From assembly GCF_002876705.1 (NCBI RefSeq), contig NZ_MDAG01000057.1, forward strand, positions 62,001 to 126,000: a DNA stretch of 64,000 bases, in the 5' to 3' direction. Positions 51,451-60,019 of the stretch are shown here, in pieces. Below the pieces are notes generated by a model. It had not been told where the DNA came from and searched no databases. It worked only from the letters and a program-made list of their open reading frames with translations. Position 1 is the first letter of the stretch; every line of letters begins with the position of its first letter. A program made the position numbers and the translations under genes. This DNA is from Enterovibrio norvegicus_B (GTDB lineage: Bacteria > Pseudomonadota > Gammaproteobacteria > Enterobacterales > Vibrionaceae).

Positions 51451-52911
51451 TTATAAAAGTGGGCTAAACATGTAGAAAAATTGCTCTACAGGTCGGTTGA
51501 ATATGGAACGGTTACGCCATTCTTGAAGAGACACTGTCGTTGAGTGCGCCATATAAGTTTGTTGAAGTGTGATGAGGTCTCGACAGAAATCAGGGTCATC
51601 CACGCACAGTGTGAGTTCGAAATTGAGCCATAGGCTTCGCATATCGAGGTTAACGGTTCCGATCAAGCAGAACGCTTCATCAATCATGACGGACTTGGTG
51701 TGTAACAGACCGCCATTGAATCGATAAATATTTACACCCGCTTGCAATAAATCGGTAAAAAAGGAACGACTCGCCCAATCCACCATTAAGCTGTCGTTTT
51801 TCGCAGGAATGATGATATTCACCGTCACGCCACGTTGCGCTGTTGTTTGAAGCGCGCCCAACAAGGATTCACTGGGAACAAGGTAGGGTGTTGTTATCGT
51901 TACGCTCTTTTTTGCTTGGTGAATCGATATCATCAGTATCTGCTGAATAATACCGTCAGGCATGCCTGGGCCGGATGGCGCAATTTGAACTGCGTGGTTG
52001 GCGTGGACGTGTTGCTCAATCAAACTGCACTCGGGCAAGTTAGGTAAGTAGCGCAAGCCTGTTTCAACTTCCCAATCCCAAGCGAAGATACTGTTTAGGA
52101 TCGGCACAGAAGGCCCTTCTGCTTGCACCATGATGTCAATCCACTGACCTACCCCTGAATCCTGTTTAAAGAAACGTGGGTCGACCATGTTCATTGAGCC
52201 TGTATAACCCACCTTATTGTCTACCACCACAATTTTGCGGTGTTGCCGAATGTCTAGCCTGCGAAGGAACATACGCAGTGGGCTTACCGCGAGTGCTTCG
52301 ATGAGTTCAACACCGGCTTTTCGCATAGCATCAGGCCAGTGGCTTTTAAAGAAGGCTTTGCTGCCTGCGGAGTCCAACATGATTCGCACAGTAACGCCGC
52401 GCTCTGCTGCTTCGCAGACCGCTTTAGCTACATCATCTGCGTGTCCGCCGGGTTGCCATATATAAAAAACCATATTGACCGAGTGCTCGGCTTTTTGAAC
52501 GTCAGTGGCAATTGAACGCAAAATATCTGCGGTTTCGCTTTGTAATGAGAGAAGGTTTCCCGCCAAAGCAGGGATGCCAGCGCGTTTCAGGCATAAGTCA
52601 TGAACGGGTCGAGATAGAAAGCTCTGGTGTTGGGGTCGGTGTGCATCGCATCCGCCGAGAGATTCCATCCAATCGCGATAGGGCTGGTACATTGCACGGG
52701 ATCGTTCAGCCCGTTTCTTACCGAGGTTTAGTTCGCCAACCAACAAGTACAAGATCACCCCCACAATCGGAACAATGTAGATGATCATAAGCCAAGCAAT
52801 GGATACGCCAAGGGCACGTCGTTTTAAGACAACACGAATGGTGACAGAGGCAATCAGAAGCCAATAAAAGAAAACACTTGCCCAGACGAGGATTTGATAA
52901 ATCTTTTCCAT
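51451..52911 (-). CDS. cls: Cardiolipin synthase
   Basis: A 486-residue membrane enzyme with two N-terminal helices (about 5-25 and 38-58), then two PLD domains. HKD motifs are HRKIVVVDN (with GSMNM following) and HTKSVMIDE (with GTVNLDMRS). It condenses two phosphatidylglycerols to cardiolipin in the inner membrane. Single gene on the minus strand, adjacent to a MarR regulator. The exact ClsA/B/C class was not determined; two N-terminal helices favour ClsA. Confidence 0.93.
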   Translation of the reverse strand: MEKIYQILVWASVFFYWLLIASVTIRVVLKRRALGVSIAWLMIIYIVPIVGVILYLLVGELNLGKKRAERSRAMYQPYRDWMESLGGCDAHRPQHQSFLSRPVHDLCLKRAGIPALAGNLLSLQSETADILRSIATDVQKAEHSVNMVFYIWQPGGHADDVAKAVCEAAERGVTVRIMLDSAGSKAFFKSHWPDAMRKAGVELIEALAVSPLRMFLRRLDIRQHRKIVVVDNKVGYTGSMNMVDPRFFKQDSGVGQWIDIMVQAEGPSVPILNSIFAWDWEVETGLRYLPNLPECSLIEQHVHANHAVQIAPSGPGMPDGIIQQILMISIHQAKKSVTITTPYLVPSESLLGALQTTAQRGVTVNIIIPAKNDSLMVDWASRSFFTDLLQAGVNIYRFNGGLLHTKSVMIDEAFCLIGTVNLDMRSLWLNFELTLCVDDPDFCRDLITLQQTYMAHSTTVSLQEWRNRSIFNRPVEQFFYMFSPLL

Positions 52912-53162
52912 ATCAAACGATTCAGCCCAATTGGGTAACGAGAGTTAAGGACATTATGCACTGAATAGACGGATTAGTGTTCTCGATCTTGAGGTTGATT
53001 GACTAGCTATCTTTGCAGAATGTGATGAGTTGTTAAAAGTGCGTGTGGATTTGATTGCTGGAAAGTAATGATATGAGGTTTGGATATGGTTAAATATGCT
53101 ACTTGGTCGAAAAATATAGCGCATTCGCTTCAAATTTTATTCTTAAACTGGTTTACTTGCCA

Positions 53163-53312
53163 TGCCTGTTAATAAAACAGGCTTAACTGCTCCTGTAAGA
53201 AAATATTTACACCTCCGGCGGAGGAGTGCCAAGGATTGGTAGTAGAAGCTGGATATACCTCATCAGGCTGAGGCGCCCAATTTTAGGGAGCTACGTCCGG
53301 TCCCTTGGGTAT
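53163..53312 (+). ncRNA. Structured leader RNA upstream of the NSS transporter (riboswitch-like)
   Basis: Several stems lie in series: GCCTGTT/AACAGGC (53164-53182), CTCC/GGAG, CCAA/TTGG around 53229-53239, CCTCA/TGAGG (53258-53273), and a nested CCCAA[..AGGGA/TCCCT]TTGGG (53276-53310). It lies 45-190 bases before the transporter start. Fragments such as GGAGG..GTGCC, AGTAG and GGCGCC(C)AA recall parts of the lysine (L-box) aptamer, but the full set of its helices was not found, so the class is left open. Confidence 0.5.
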
Positions 53313-53356
53313 AACGATAATAACAATCACAATTACATTTGTAGTAGAGAGTACAT

Positions 53357-54703
53357 ATGGCAAGTGGTCATCGAGCCCAGTTTTCTTCGCGTTTAGGTTT
53401 CATTCTTGCCGCAGCAGGTTCTGCGGTTGGCTTGGGTAATATTTGGGGGTTTCCAACACAAGCAGCAAGCAATGGTGGTGCTGTCTTTCTTATCACTTAC
53501 TTGATCATGGTGTTTGTTCTTGCTTACCCATTATTGGTTGCAGAACTGACCATTGGTCGTTTTGGTGCATCTAACCCTATTCGTTCTCTTATTTCGATTG
53601 CACCGAAGCAAAAGTTACTCGCCTCTTCTGTCGGTATCGCGGGCATGTTGGGTGTTAGCGGTATTTTGAGCTTCTATGCCATCGTAGCCGGTTGGTTCTT
53701 TGGCTTTTTGATAGGCCCCGTGCTCAGTGTTATGGGTTTTGAAAACGCGGCCGCATGGCTAGAAGGCTTTGGTACGGCTCGTAATATCGTGTTGATGATT
53801 GTTTTCATGTTGTTGACCATCTTCGTTGTGCGAAGCGGTGTGACCGACGGTATCGAGAAATGGTCTAGCCGTTTGATGCCTGTGCTGTTCATTTTGTTCA
53901 TCTCAATGGTGGCTTACACCTTGTTCCAAGACGGCGCAATGGAAGGGTTGAAGATGTACCTTGTTCCAGATATGTCGCACTTCTCTCCGGATCTAATGGT
54001 GAGTGCAATGGGTCAGGCCTTCTTCTCACTCTCTATTGGTGTGTGCACCATGATGGTATACGGCTCTTATTTACGTAAAGATGCTGATATTCCAAAGACG
54101 GCAGCCCAAGTTGCGCTTCTTGATACGGGGGTTGCGTTTGTCGCGGGTCTGTTGATTTTGCCAGCCATGTTCGTTGCGCAAAACAATGGCGTAGAAATCT
54201 ACAATGAAGCGGGTGCATTACTTGATGGCGATACGCTGGTGTTCAGTGTGCTGCCAGCCATGTTTGATACCATGGGTGGTGCAGGTTTAATCATTGGCAT
54301 TGCGTTCTTTGCTCTTATGGTTATTGCTGCACTGACATCGTCTATCTCAATGCTCGAAGTGCCAGTCTCTTGCGCGTCAGAAGAGCTGAACAAAGATCGT
54401 AAAACCGTTGTTTGGTGGATTGGCGGTGCGATTGCGCTGTTCTCAACCCTAATTATCCTTAACTTCGGCTCTATGTTTGGTTTGGTGATTAGTGTCACCA
54501 CCGAGTACATGCAGCCAATCCTAGGTCTTATCATGGCATTGATTGCAGGGTGGATCTGGAAGCGCAACCAAGTGTTGGAAGAGTTGAGCCAAGGTAACCC
54601 TGAGTTAAAAGACAGCCTGTTCTGGAAAATCTGGCCAACGTACGTTCGTGTTGTATGTCCTATTCTGATGGCGCTTGTGTTTTTATGGCCGGTGCTGAAA
54701 TAA
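53357..54703 (+). CDS. Sodium-dependent amino-acid transporter (NSS/SNF family)
   Basis: A 448-residue protein with 11-12 membrane helices. The NSS start motif SRLGFILAAAGSAVGLGNIWGFP marks the Na+ sites (here cited as three adjoining pieces of the first helix region), with the unwound helix-6 motif FFSLSIGVCTMMVYGSY. The substrate is likely a small neutral or aromatic amino acid, but the family is too broad to say. A structured leader precedes it, so its expression may answer to a metabolite. Confidence 0.92.
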   Translation: MASGHRAQFSSRLGFILAAAGSAVGLGNIWGFPTQAASNGGAVFLITYLIMVFVLAYPLLVAELTIGRFGASNPIRSLISIAPKQKLLASSVGIAGMLGVSGILSFYAIVAGWFFGFLIGPVLSVMGFENAAAWLEGFGTARNIVLMIVFMLLTIFVVRSGVTDGIEKWSSRLMPVLFILFISMVAYTLFQDGAMEGLKMYLVPDMSHFSPDLMVSAMGQAFFSLSIGVCTMMVYGSYLRKDADIPKTAAQVALLDTGVAFVAGLLILPAMFVAQNNGVEIYNEAGALLDGDTLVFSVLPAMFDTMGGAGLIIGIAFFALMVIAALTSSISMLEVPVSCASEELNKDRKTVVWWIGGAIALFSTLIILNFGSMFGLVISVTTEYMQPILGLIMALIAGWIWKRNQVLEELSQGNPELKDSLFWKIWPTYVRVVCPILMALVFLWPVLK

Positions 54704-54728
54704 ACACTCGCTACTTATGATGCGAGAC

Positions 54729-54759
54729 AAAATCCTCGGCCATTGAGCTGGGGATTTTT
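54729..54759 (+). terminator. Terminator of the NSS transporter
   Basis: AAAATCCTC...GGGGATTTTT stem (one mismatch and a GGCCATTGAGCT loop) with a T5 run, 26 bases after the stop. Confidence 0.75.
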
Positions 54760-54848
54760 CGTTTTTAGCGTTTAACCTTCTTCCGTGCTTTATTCGCGCC
54801 AGTTCTGCCATTACACTCTCCGCAGTTTCGATTATTCAAGGTTCAGCT

Positions 54849-55529
54849 ATGTTCGATCTGGTCTTTCAAAACGAAGACTTCCTGGTGATTGATAAACACC
54901 CTGGTATCAGCGTACATAAAGATGATAACGCTCAACCATTGCTTGCCTGCGTTGCGCGGCTAACGGGTGATAAACAGCTGTATTTGATCCACCGCTTAGA
55001 CAAGATGACCTCGGGTCTTCTATTACTCGGTCGTCATCAGGCTGCAGCGTCGGCGCTTTCATCGCTTTTTGCTAAACGAGAAGTGGGTAAGTTTTATCTG
55101 GCAATTGCCGCGAAAAAACCGACGAAAAAGCAGGGCACAATCATTGGCGATATGGCGAAAAGTCGTCGATCAATGTGGAAGCTCCTACCAAGTCGAGAAA
55201 ACCCAGCGGTAACGCAGTTTTTTTCTACCTCTGTGGGTGAAGGGCGCCGTGCTTTTCTTTGTAAGCCATTCACGGGTAAAACCCACCAAATTCGCGTTGC
55301 TTTAAAGAGCGTTGGTTCGGCAATTTTAGGTGATAACACTTATGGTGGCTTAGAGGCCGACCGTGGCTACCTTCACGCCTATGCCTTGTCATTTTCACAT
55401 GCGGGTGAGCAATACCAATTTATTCAGCCTCCTCGCACTGGTGAACAGTGGGCAGAGATTCCAGAAGAATGGCAATCTCCCTCTTCGCTGGCTTGGCCGA
55501 CATTGCCTCATCAAAAATCCAAAGCGTAG
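54849..55529 (+). CDS. RluA-family pseudouridine synthase (TIGR01621-like)
   Basis: A 226-residue enzyme with the catalytic loop HRLDKMTSGLLLL (Asp of RLD), preceded by VIDKHPGISVHKD and followed by GKFYLAIA and FTGKTHQIRVAL. Short length without an S4 domain fits the small Vibrio/Shewanella group related to RluA. It isomerises a uridine in rRNA or tRNA; the target cannot be inferred. Confidence 0.9.
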   Translation: MFDLVFQNEDFLVIDKHPGISVHKDDNAQPLLACVARLTGDKQLYLIHRLDKMTSGLLLLGRHQAAASALSSLFAKREVGKFYLAIAAKKPTKKQGTIIGDMAKSRRSMWKLLPSRENPAVTQFFSTSVGEGRRAFLCKPFTGKTHQIRVALKSVGSAILGDNTYGGLEADRGYLHAYALSFSHAGEQYQFIQPPRTGEQWAEIPEEWQSPSSLAWPTLPHQKSKA

Positions 55530-55592
55530 TGACGCATATTTCAAATTACTCTTTCGTACCCCATGGATGGAACGAGACTGTTGGAGCATTCC

Positions 55593-55808
55593 ATGCCGCT
55601 AGTTCGTAAAAAGACACAAACCAATGCACATCGTTTCTGGAGCCTAGCCAATCTTCGTCGCCAACGCTTAAAGAAATCGGCGAGAGGGAGGATTAAAAGA
55701 AACAGTGATTTCACCAACCTTCAGCTGGGCGGTGCGCCCGTCGAAGGGGTCGCAATCGCAAACCCTGATAATGTCATTGTTGAAAACAATGAAGGATTTG
55801 AAAAATGA
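55593..55808 (+). CDS. Small basic protein coupled to a methyltransferase gene
   Basis: A 71-residue protein that starts at ATG 55593 with TTGGAG 6 bases ahead. The first half is very basic (RKKTQ, RRQRLKKSARGRIKR), the second acidic and small-residue rich. The stop overlaps the methyltransferase ATG (ATGATGA), so translation is coupled. RNA or ribosome binding is a reasonable guess for the basic half but not shown. No family recognised. Confidence 0.7.
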   Translation: MPLVRKKTQTNAHRFWSLANLRRQRLKKSARGRIKRNSDFTNLQLGGAPVEGVAIANPDNVIVENNEGFEK

Positions 55809-56755
55809 TGAATCCCGACGCCTTGTCGACGTTTTTTACCGTTATTTCTGAGCGTTTACCTGCTTGTGGCAATGAAGTGCGCCGTGTTTTTCATGGTCGT
55901 GGCCGTTGTTATGAAGGGCTTGAACAAATCACAGCTGACTGGCTCGGTAGCGGTGTGCTCCAGATTGCGATCTTTAAGGAAGATGAAGCCGCATTCTATG
56001 AGGCGTTAAAACAAGGTATCACCGATTTTCAGCACGGTGATGTTTGGAAAGAGGTTGGTGGTAACACCATCGTTGTTCAACATCGTGACCGCGAAGGTGC
56101 AGAAACAGAAACCTTTGTGGGCGAGCAGCCTCAACAAATCAATGTGATTGAGAATGGCTTAACTTATAAATTGGATCTGGGTAAGCGCCAGAACAATGGC
56201 TTGTTCCTCGATATGCGCTTAGGTCGAGAATGGGTGCAAAACAACGCTAAACATAAGCGAGTGCTTAACCTGTTTGCCTACACGTGCGGTTTTTCAGTGG
56301 CAGCCATTGAAGGTAAGGCCGACCAAGTGGTTAACTTGGACATGGCGAGATCGTCCCTTTCTCGCGGTCGTGAAAATCATCAGTTGAATCAGCATAATCT
56401 CAATCAAGTGGCATTTTTGGGGCATGAGTTATTTAAATCATGGGGTAAGGTCAAAAAGTATGGCCCTTATGATTTGGTGATCATTGATCCTCCGTCATTC
56501 CAGAAAGGCAGTTTCGTTCTGACGAAAGACTACGCGAAAATCTTGCGCCGTTTGCCTGAGTTGGTCGTGGAAGGCGGTGATGTACTGGCGTGTGTGAATT
56601 CACCTGATATTCAGCCAAGTTTTCTGACGGAACAAATGGTTGAATGCGCACCCGCATTTGAGTTTGTTTCTCGCTTAGATAATCCACCAGAGTTTGAAGA
56701 TATTGATGCAGACAGTGCGTTGAAAGTGATGCATTTTCGCCACAGCGCAAGGTAA
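55805..56755 (+). CDS. SAM-dependent methyltransferase (RlmI/RlmK-like class I)
   Basis: A 316-residue enzyme. An N-terminal region of ~120 residues lacks a clear PUA domain. The catalytic part has NNGLFLDMR, LNLFAYTCGFSVAA (SAM-binding motif I), VVNLDMA (motif II) and IIDPPSFQKGSF (motif IV with the DPP(S/R)F of RNA methyltransferases). It resembles the C-terminal half of RlmI/RlmKL. The likely substrate is rRNA, which fits with the pseudouridine synthase next door. Two adjacent ATGs; the first is used here. Confidence 0.88.
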   Translation: MMNPDALSTFFTVISERLPACGNEVRRVFHGRGRCYEGLEQITADWLGSGVLQIAIFKEDEAAFYEALKQGITDFQHGDVWKEVGGNTIVVQHRDREGAETETFVGEQPQQINVIENGLTYKLDLGKRQNNGLFLDMRLGREWVQNNAKHKRVLNLFAYTCGFSVAAIEGKADQVVNLDMARSSLSRGRENHQLNQHNLNQVAFLGHELFKSWGKVKKYGPYDLVIIDPPSFQKGSFVLTKDYAKILRRLPELVVEGGDVLACVNSPDIQPSFLTEQMVECAPAFEFVSRLDNPPEFEDIDADSALKVMHFRHSAR

Positions 56756-56795
56756 GTAAGGCGCATATTTTTGTGAATCTACTTGGAGGTAAGTC

Positions 56796-57044
56796 ATGGA
56801 TGCCTTTCTCCGCATCAGCCAATTCGACGCGGGCCATTACGACGTTTTGTATCAAGGAGAACGTTGGGGAATGTCGATAAGGCGGTATAGCTCAGGGAAG
56901 TCCGTCAAAGTGTACGCAGAATCGCTGTCTAGCACCGATTTCATCAGTGCCAATATGTATATGGCTAATGGGACGTGGATGCTGAAACCCTGCGAAATGC
57001 CAGAAGAGAAAGTCTTGGCATTTATTCATGGCTTTACCGTATAA
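56796..57044 (+). CDS. Small hypothetical protein (82 aa)
   Basis: This short protein has a clear ribosome site (GGAGG, 7 bases before ATG) and a beta-rich sequence (YDVLYQGERWGMSIRRY, SVKVYAES) with a short C-terminal helix. It lies 40 bases after the methyltransferase and before a terminator. No family recognised. Confidence 0.7.
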   Translation: MDAFLRISQFDAGHYDVLYQGERWGMSIRRYSSGKSVKVYAESLSSTDFISANMYMANGTWMLKPCEMPEEKVLAFIHGFTV

Positions 57045-57079
57045 ATTGCTGTTGATAGTTGCTTCTAGATAACACGATC

Positions 57080-57105
57080 AAAAAAGGCCCATCCGGGCCT
57101 TTTTA
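57080..57105 (+). terminator. Terminator between convergent genes
   Basis: AAAAAGGCCC/GGGCCTTTTT with a short loop; serves the plus-strand operon and the convergent lipoprotein gene. Confidence 0.85.
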
Positions 57106-57122
57106 CGTTCTACACAGGCGTG

Positions 57123-57518
57123 TTACTCAACACAATCTTGGTAGGTGACGAAGCGCTCTAAAATCTCACGACCGCGGCTATCTCGGAACAGAAGTTTGTA
57201 GCTCACGCCTTTTTCCATCAGCGATGCGATTTCATTGTCCGAACAGTAAGTGTTCTTCAAGTTATCCGCTAGCACAGTAGGTGCTACATCGCCGCTTCCA
57301 GAGTAAAGCAATGTCAGTTCAATATTACTGCCGTCTGCTTTCGCGCGAACGATATTATAGCCAGGACCCTCAACGGGCATTATCTTGCCAAGCATGTCTG
57401 CGCGTTGCGCAGCGAAGGTTTCAGCAATTTCTTGATCAGACGTACTGGAACATGCCGAAAGAAGCATTGCTAGGAGGCCAGCAAGTGCAATTCGTCCAGT
57501 GGATGATACTAGTCGCAT
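57123..57518 (-). CDS. Lipoprotein, probable type II secretion pilotin (AspS/GspS2-like)
   Basis: A 131-residue lipoprotein with lipobox LLSAC (Cys23). The mature part, with NIELTLLYSGSG, a Cys pair (TYC near residue 92 and QDC near 129) and YKLLFRDSRGREIL, resembles the AspS/GspS2 pilotin, which guides the secretin GspD to the outer membrane. The disulfide-ready cysteines fit that family. If right, it would support export of proteins such as the trypsin-like protease. Other T2SS genes are not in the window, as is common in vibrios. Similarity was judged by eye. Confidence 0.65.
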   Translation of the reverse strand: MRLVSSTGRIALAGLLAMLLSACSSTSDQEIAETFAAQRADMLGKIMPVEGPGYNIVRAKADGSNIELTLLYSGSGDVAPTVLADNLKNTYCSDNEIASLMEKGVSYKLLFRDSRGREILERFVTYQDCVE

Positions 57519-57548
57519 TAAAAAATCCTTTGCATATCCGTTGCCAAA

Positions 57549-57851
57549 TTAGGCGGGCAACACTTTCTTAAACGGTTTGATGATGACATCTTTATAAACA
57601 CCCGCTTCGATGTACGGGTCGGCATCGGCCCAAGCCTTTGCATCAGCGAGACTGTCAAATTTCGCAATAACCGTGGAGCCAGTAAATCCTGCTTCACCAG
57701 GATCTTCGGAATCAATCGCCGGATTGGGGCCTGCTACTAGCAGACGGCCTTCGGCGTCAAGTTCGCGAAGTCTAGCTAAGTGTTGCTCACGTACCTGCAT
57801 ACGCAAAGGCAAACTATTCTCTACATCTTGTGAAAAAATGACGTACCACAT
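57549..57851 (-). CDS. yciI: YciI family protein
   Basis: A 100-residue ferredoxin-like protein starting MWYVIFSQDVENSLPLR, with RLLVAGPNP and the closing pattern ADADPYIEAGVYKDVIIKPF, where the conserved His/Asp pair of the family is replaced in part by Asp. Function unclear. Found next to yciA, yciB and trp genes in many enterobacteria and vibrios, as here. Confidence 0.9.
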   Translation of the reverse strand: MWYVIFSQDVENSLPLRMQVREQHLARLRELDAEGRLLVAGPNPAIDSEDPGEAGFTGSTVIAKFDSLADAKAWADADPYIEAGVYKDVIIKPFKKVLPA

Positions 57852-57941
57852 CCGTGTTTTCTCTCTCGGTTATCTTTTGGTTCACAGTATCTCGCCAAGT
57901 GTATGCGAGCGTAACCAAAATCGCTTATTGAAATGTATGAT

Positions 57942-58340
57942 TTATGACTTATTTATCGGTCTTGGTCGTCCGTTGGCATCAATCGCCACATAGTTAAACG
58001 TTGCTTCGCAAACTTTGTGGCGTTGGCCAACGCCGTCCGCAGCGACAGGTTTCACCCAAACTTCCAGTGAAACGCTCATTGAAGTGCGTCCAATGCGAAT
58101 GCATTCGCCATAACAACACACAACATCACCGACCTTTACCGGTGTTTTAAAGACAATTTCTTCAACGGAGACAGTCACAACACGTCCGTGAGAAATTTCT
58201 TTTGCCAAAATGGCACCCGCTAAATCGAGTTGAGACATGATCCAGCCGCCGAAAATATCACCGTTTGCATTGGTGTCTGCAGGCATGGCGAGGGTGCGCA
58301 ATAAAAGTTGGCCGCGAGGGCAATTGTTCGTTTCCGACAT
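57942..58340 (-). CDS. yciA: Acyl-CoA thioesterase YciA
   Basis: A 132-residue hot-dog-fold enzyme with the catalytic segment ADTNANGDIFGGWIMSQLDLA and GRVVTVSVEEIVFK. I start at ATG 58340 (MSETNN), which has GGAAG 8 bases ahead; an upstream start would add 17 residues not typical of the family. It hydrolyses a broad range of acyl-CoAs in the cytoplasm. Confidence 0.92.
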   Translation of the reverse strand: MSETNNCPRGQLLLRTLAMPADTNANGDIFGGWIMSQLDLAGAILAKEISHGRVVTVSVEEIVFKTPVKVGDVVCCYGECIRIGRTSMSVSLEVWVKPVAADGVGQRHKVCEATFNYVAIDANGRPRPINKS

Positions 58341-58403
58341 GGTACTACTTCCGGGAAATGAAAAACCAATGTGAGATAAAATTTCTCCCATTGGGCTAAG
58401 TAA

Positions 58404-58973
58404 TTATTCTGAATCGGTTTCTTTCTTCGATTCGTCTGGCAAGTCTTCTTCTTTCGGCATGTGCTTGTAAATATAAACGCCAGTGACCAAGGTGTAAGCC
58501 AGCGTTAGACCGAGTAAGCCGAACACTTTGAAATTCACCCATACATCAAGGGGTAGCTGATACGCCACATAGATATTGACGACCGCGAGCACAGCAAAGA
58601 ACAAAACCCACGCATTGTTGACGTTTCGCCACACGGCATCGGGCAAGACGATTTCTTTACCGAGCATGCCTTTAATCAGTGGCTTGCCCATGATTTGCGA
58701 AACAATGAGGCCGCCCGCGAAAAGCGCATAAACAATGGTCACTTTCCATTTGATGAAATTGTCATCTTGGAAAAAAAGCGTCATCCCACCAAACACTGTA
58801 ACCAGTGCGGCTGTGACTATCTGCATTTTTTCGACTTTCTTGTATAACACCCACGTCACGATCACTTGGATGATGGTGGCAACGATAAGTGCTCCGGTGG
58901 CGACGTAAATGTCCTGCATTTTGTAGAGAGCAAAGAAAATGACCAATGGAATAAAGTCGAGGAGCTGTTTCAT
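58404..58973 (-). CDS. yciB: Inner membrane-spanning protein YciB (septation protein A)
   Basis: A 189-residue protein with five membrane helices, starting MKQLLDFIPLVIFFALYKMQ, and containing VTVFGGMTLFFQDDNFIKWK and GKPLIKGMLG that are typical of the family. It is linked to envelope biosynthesis and septation. Positioned between yciA and the trp operon as in related genomes. The long charged tail (KEEDLPDESKKETDSE) is normal. Confidence 0.93.
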   Translation of the reverse strand: MKQLLDFIPLVIFFALYKMQDIYVATGALIVATIIQVIVTWVLYKKVEKMQIVTAALVTVFGGMTLFFQDDNFIKWKVTIVYALFAGGLIVSQIMGKPLIKGMLGKEIVLPDAVWRNVNNAWVLFFAVLAVVNIYVAYQLPLDVWVNFKVFGLLGLTLAYTLVTGVYIYKHMPKEEDLPDESKKETDSE

Positions 58974-59149
58974 TCAGGTACTTATCCTTGTTTACCCATC
59001 AGGGTAGGAGCGATTCAGCGTTCGAGTTTACCGAATAATGATCAGAGTTAAAACGTGATTAACCGGATGAATTGCCGTGGGATATGTTGGATAAACGTTG
59101 TTGGATATTCTTTGTACGATCGCAAGAGCCAATGGAAAGAGAGTAAATA

Positions 59150-59174
59150 CAAAAAAGGCCGGCAATTGCCGACC
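59150..59174 (-). terminator. Terminator of the trp operon
   Basis: On the minus strand GGTCGGC AATT GCCGGCC followed by T6; 23 bases after the trpA stop. Confidence 0.85.
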
Positions 59175-59197
59175 TGTCTTTGTCTCATAAATCTCGA

Positions 59198-60019
59198 TTA
59201 TTTCTTGGTGGCAGCCTTTAGGTTGACCACGAACTCACCGAGTTCTTTGAGCATGGTTGGTTCATCATCGACATTGCGTTCAATGATTTTGACAACGGCA
59301 GAGCCTGAAATGGCACCCGCTGCACCTGCCGTGATAGCTTCTTTCACTTGTGACGGCTCGGAAATACCGAAACCGAGAAGTGGACGAGGCGCACCGTAAT
59401 CGCTGAGTTTCTTCAACAAATGATCAATCGGCTGACCCGCTTTGGTTTCTGCACCTGTTACGCCTGCACGTGATAGCAAGTACGTGTAACCGCCGCCAAG
59501 CTCTGAAATGGTTTTCAAAGTGTCTTCATTGGCATTCGGTGGTGCAATGAAGATTGCGTGAACCCCATGCTTTGCAGCTGAATCGCGGAACTCTTTGGAT
59601 TCGCCCGCTGGGACATCGGCTATCAGTACTGAATCTACACCTGCATTTGCGCATTTCGCGTAAAAGTTGTCGATACCGTTCGCGAATACCAAGTTGGCGT
59701 ACATCAACAGACCCATAGGGATCTCAGGGTGGTTTTCACGCACTTGGCGCAGAATGTCAAAGCAGTTGTCTGGTGTGGTACCTGAATCCAATGCGCGGAT
59801 TGCCGCACCTTGGATTGTCGGGCCATCAGCCAATGGGTCAGAAAAAGGAATACCCAGCTCCAGTGCGTCTGCACCATTTGCCACAAGGGTTTCGATGATC
59901 TTTAGTGATTGCTCGGGGTTAGGATCGCCAATGGTCACGAAAGGAACGAAGGCACCTTCACCTTTGGCATCGAGGTTTTCAAACATCGCTTCATAGCGGT
60001 GAGACAAGGTCGCAGCCAT
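59198..60019 (-). CDS. trpA: Tryptophan synthase alpha subunit
   Basis: A 273-residue TIM barrel with the catalytic acids in ALELGIPFSDPLADGP (equivalents of Glu49 and Asp60) and the phosphate-binding GFGIS and GSAVVK loops. It cleaves indole-glycerol phosphate and hands indole to TrpB. Its ATG overlaps the trpB stop by 1 base (TAATG). Last gene of the operon. Confidence 0.97.
   Translation of the reverse strand: MAATLSHRYEAMFENLDAKGEGAFVPFVTIGDPNPEQSLKIIETLVANGADALELGIPFSDPLADGPTIQGAAIRALDSGTTPDNCFDILRQVRENHPEIPMGLLMYANLVFANGIDNFYAKCANAGVDSVLIADVPAGESKEFRDSAAKHGVHAIFIAPPNANEDTLKTISELGGGYTYLLSRAGVTGAETKAGQPIDHLLKKLSDYGAPRPLLGFGISEPSQVKEAITAGAAGAISGSAVVKIIERNVDDEPTMLKELGEFVVNLKAATKK

Noticed and set aside
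53200..53312. TPP or glycine riboswitch in the NSS leader
   Set aside because: Only short fragments such as GCTGAG and GTGCC match; order and spacing differ from the known aptamers.
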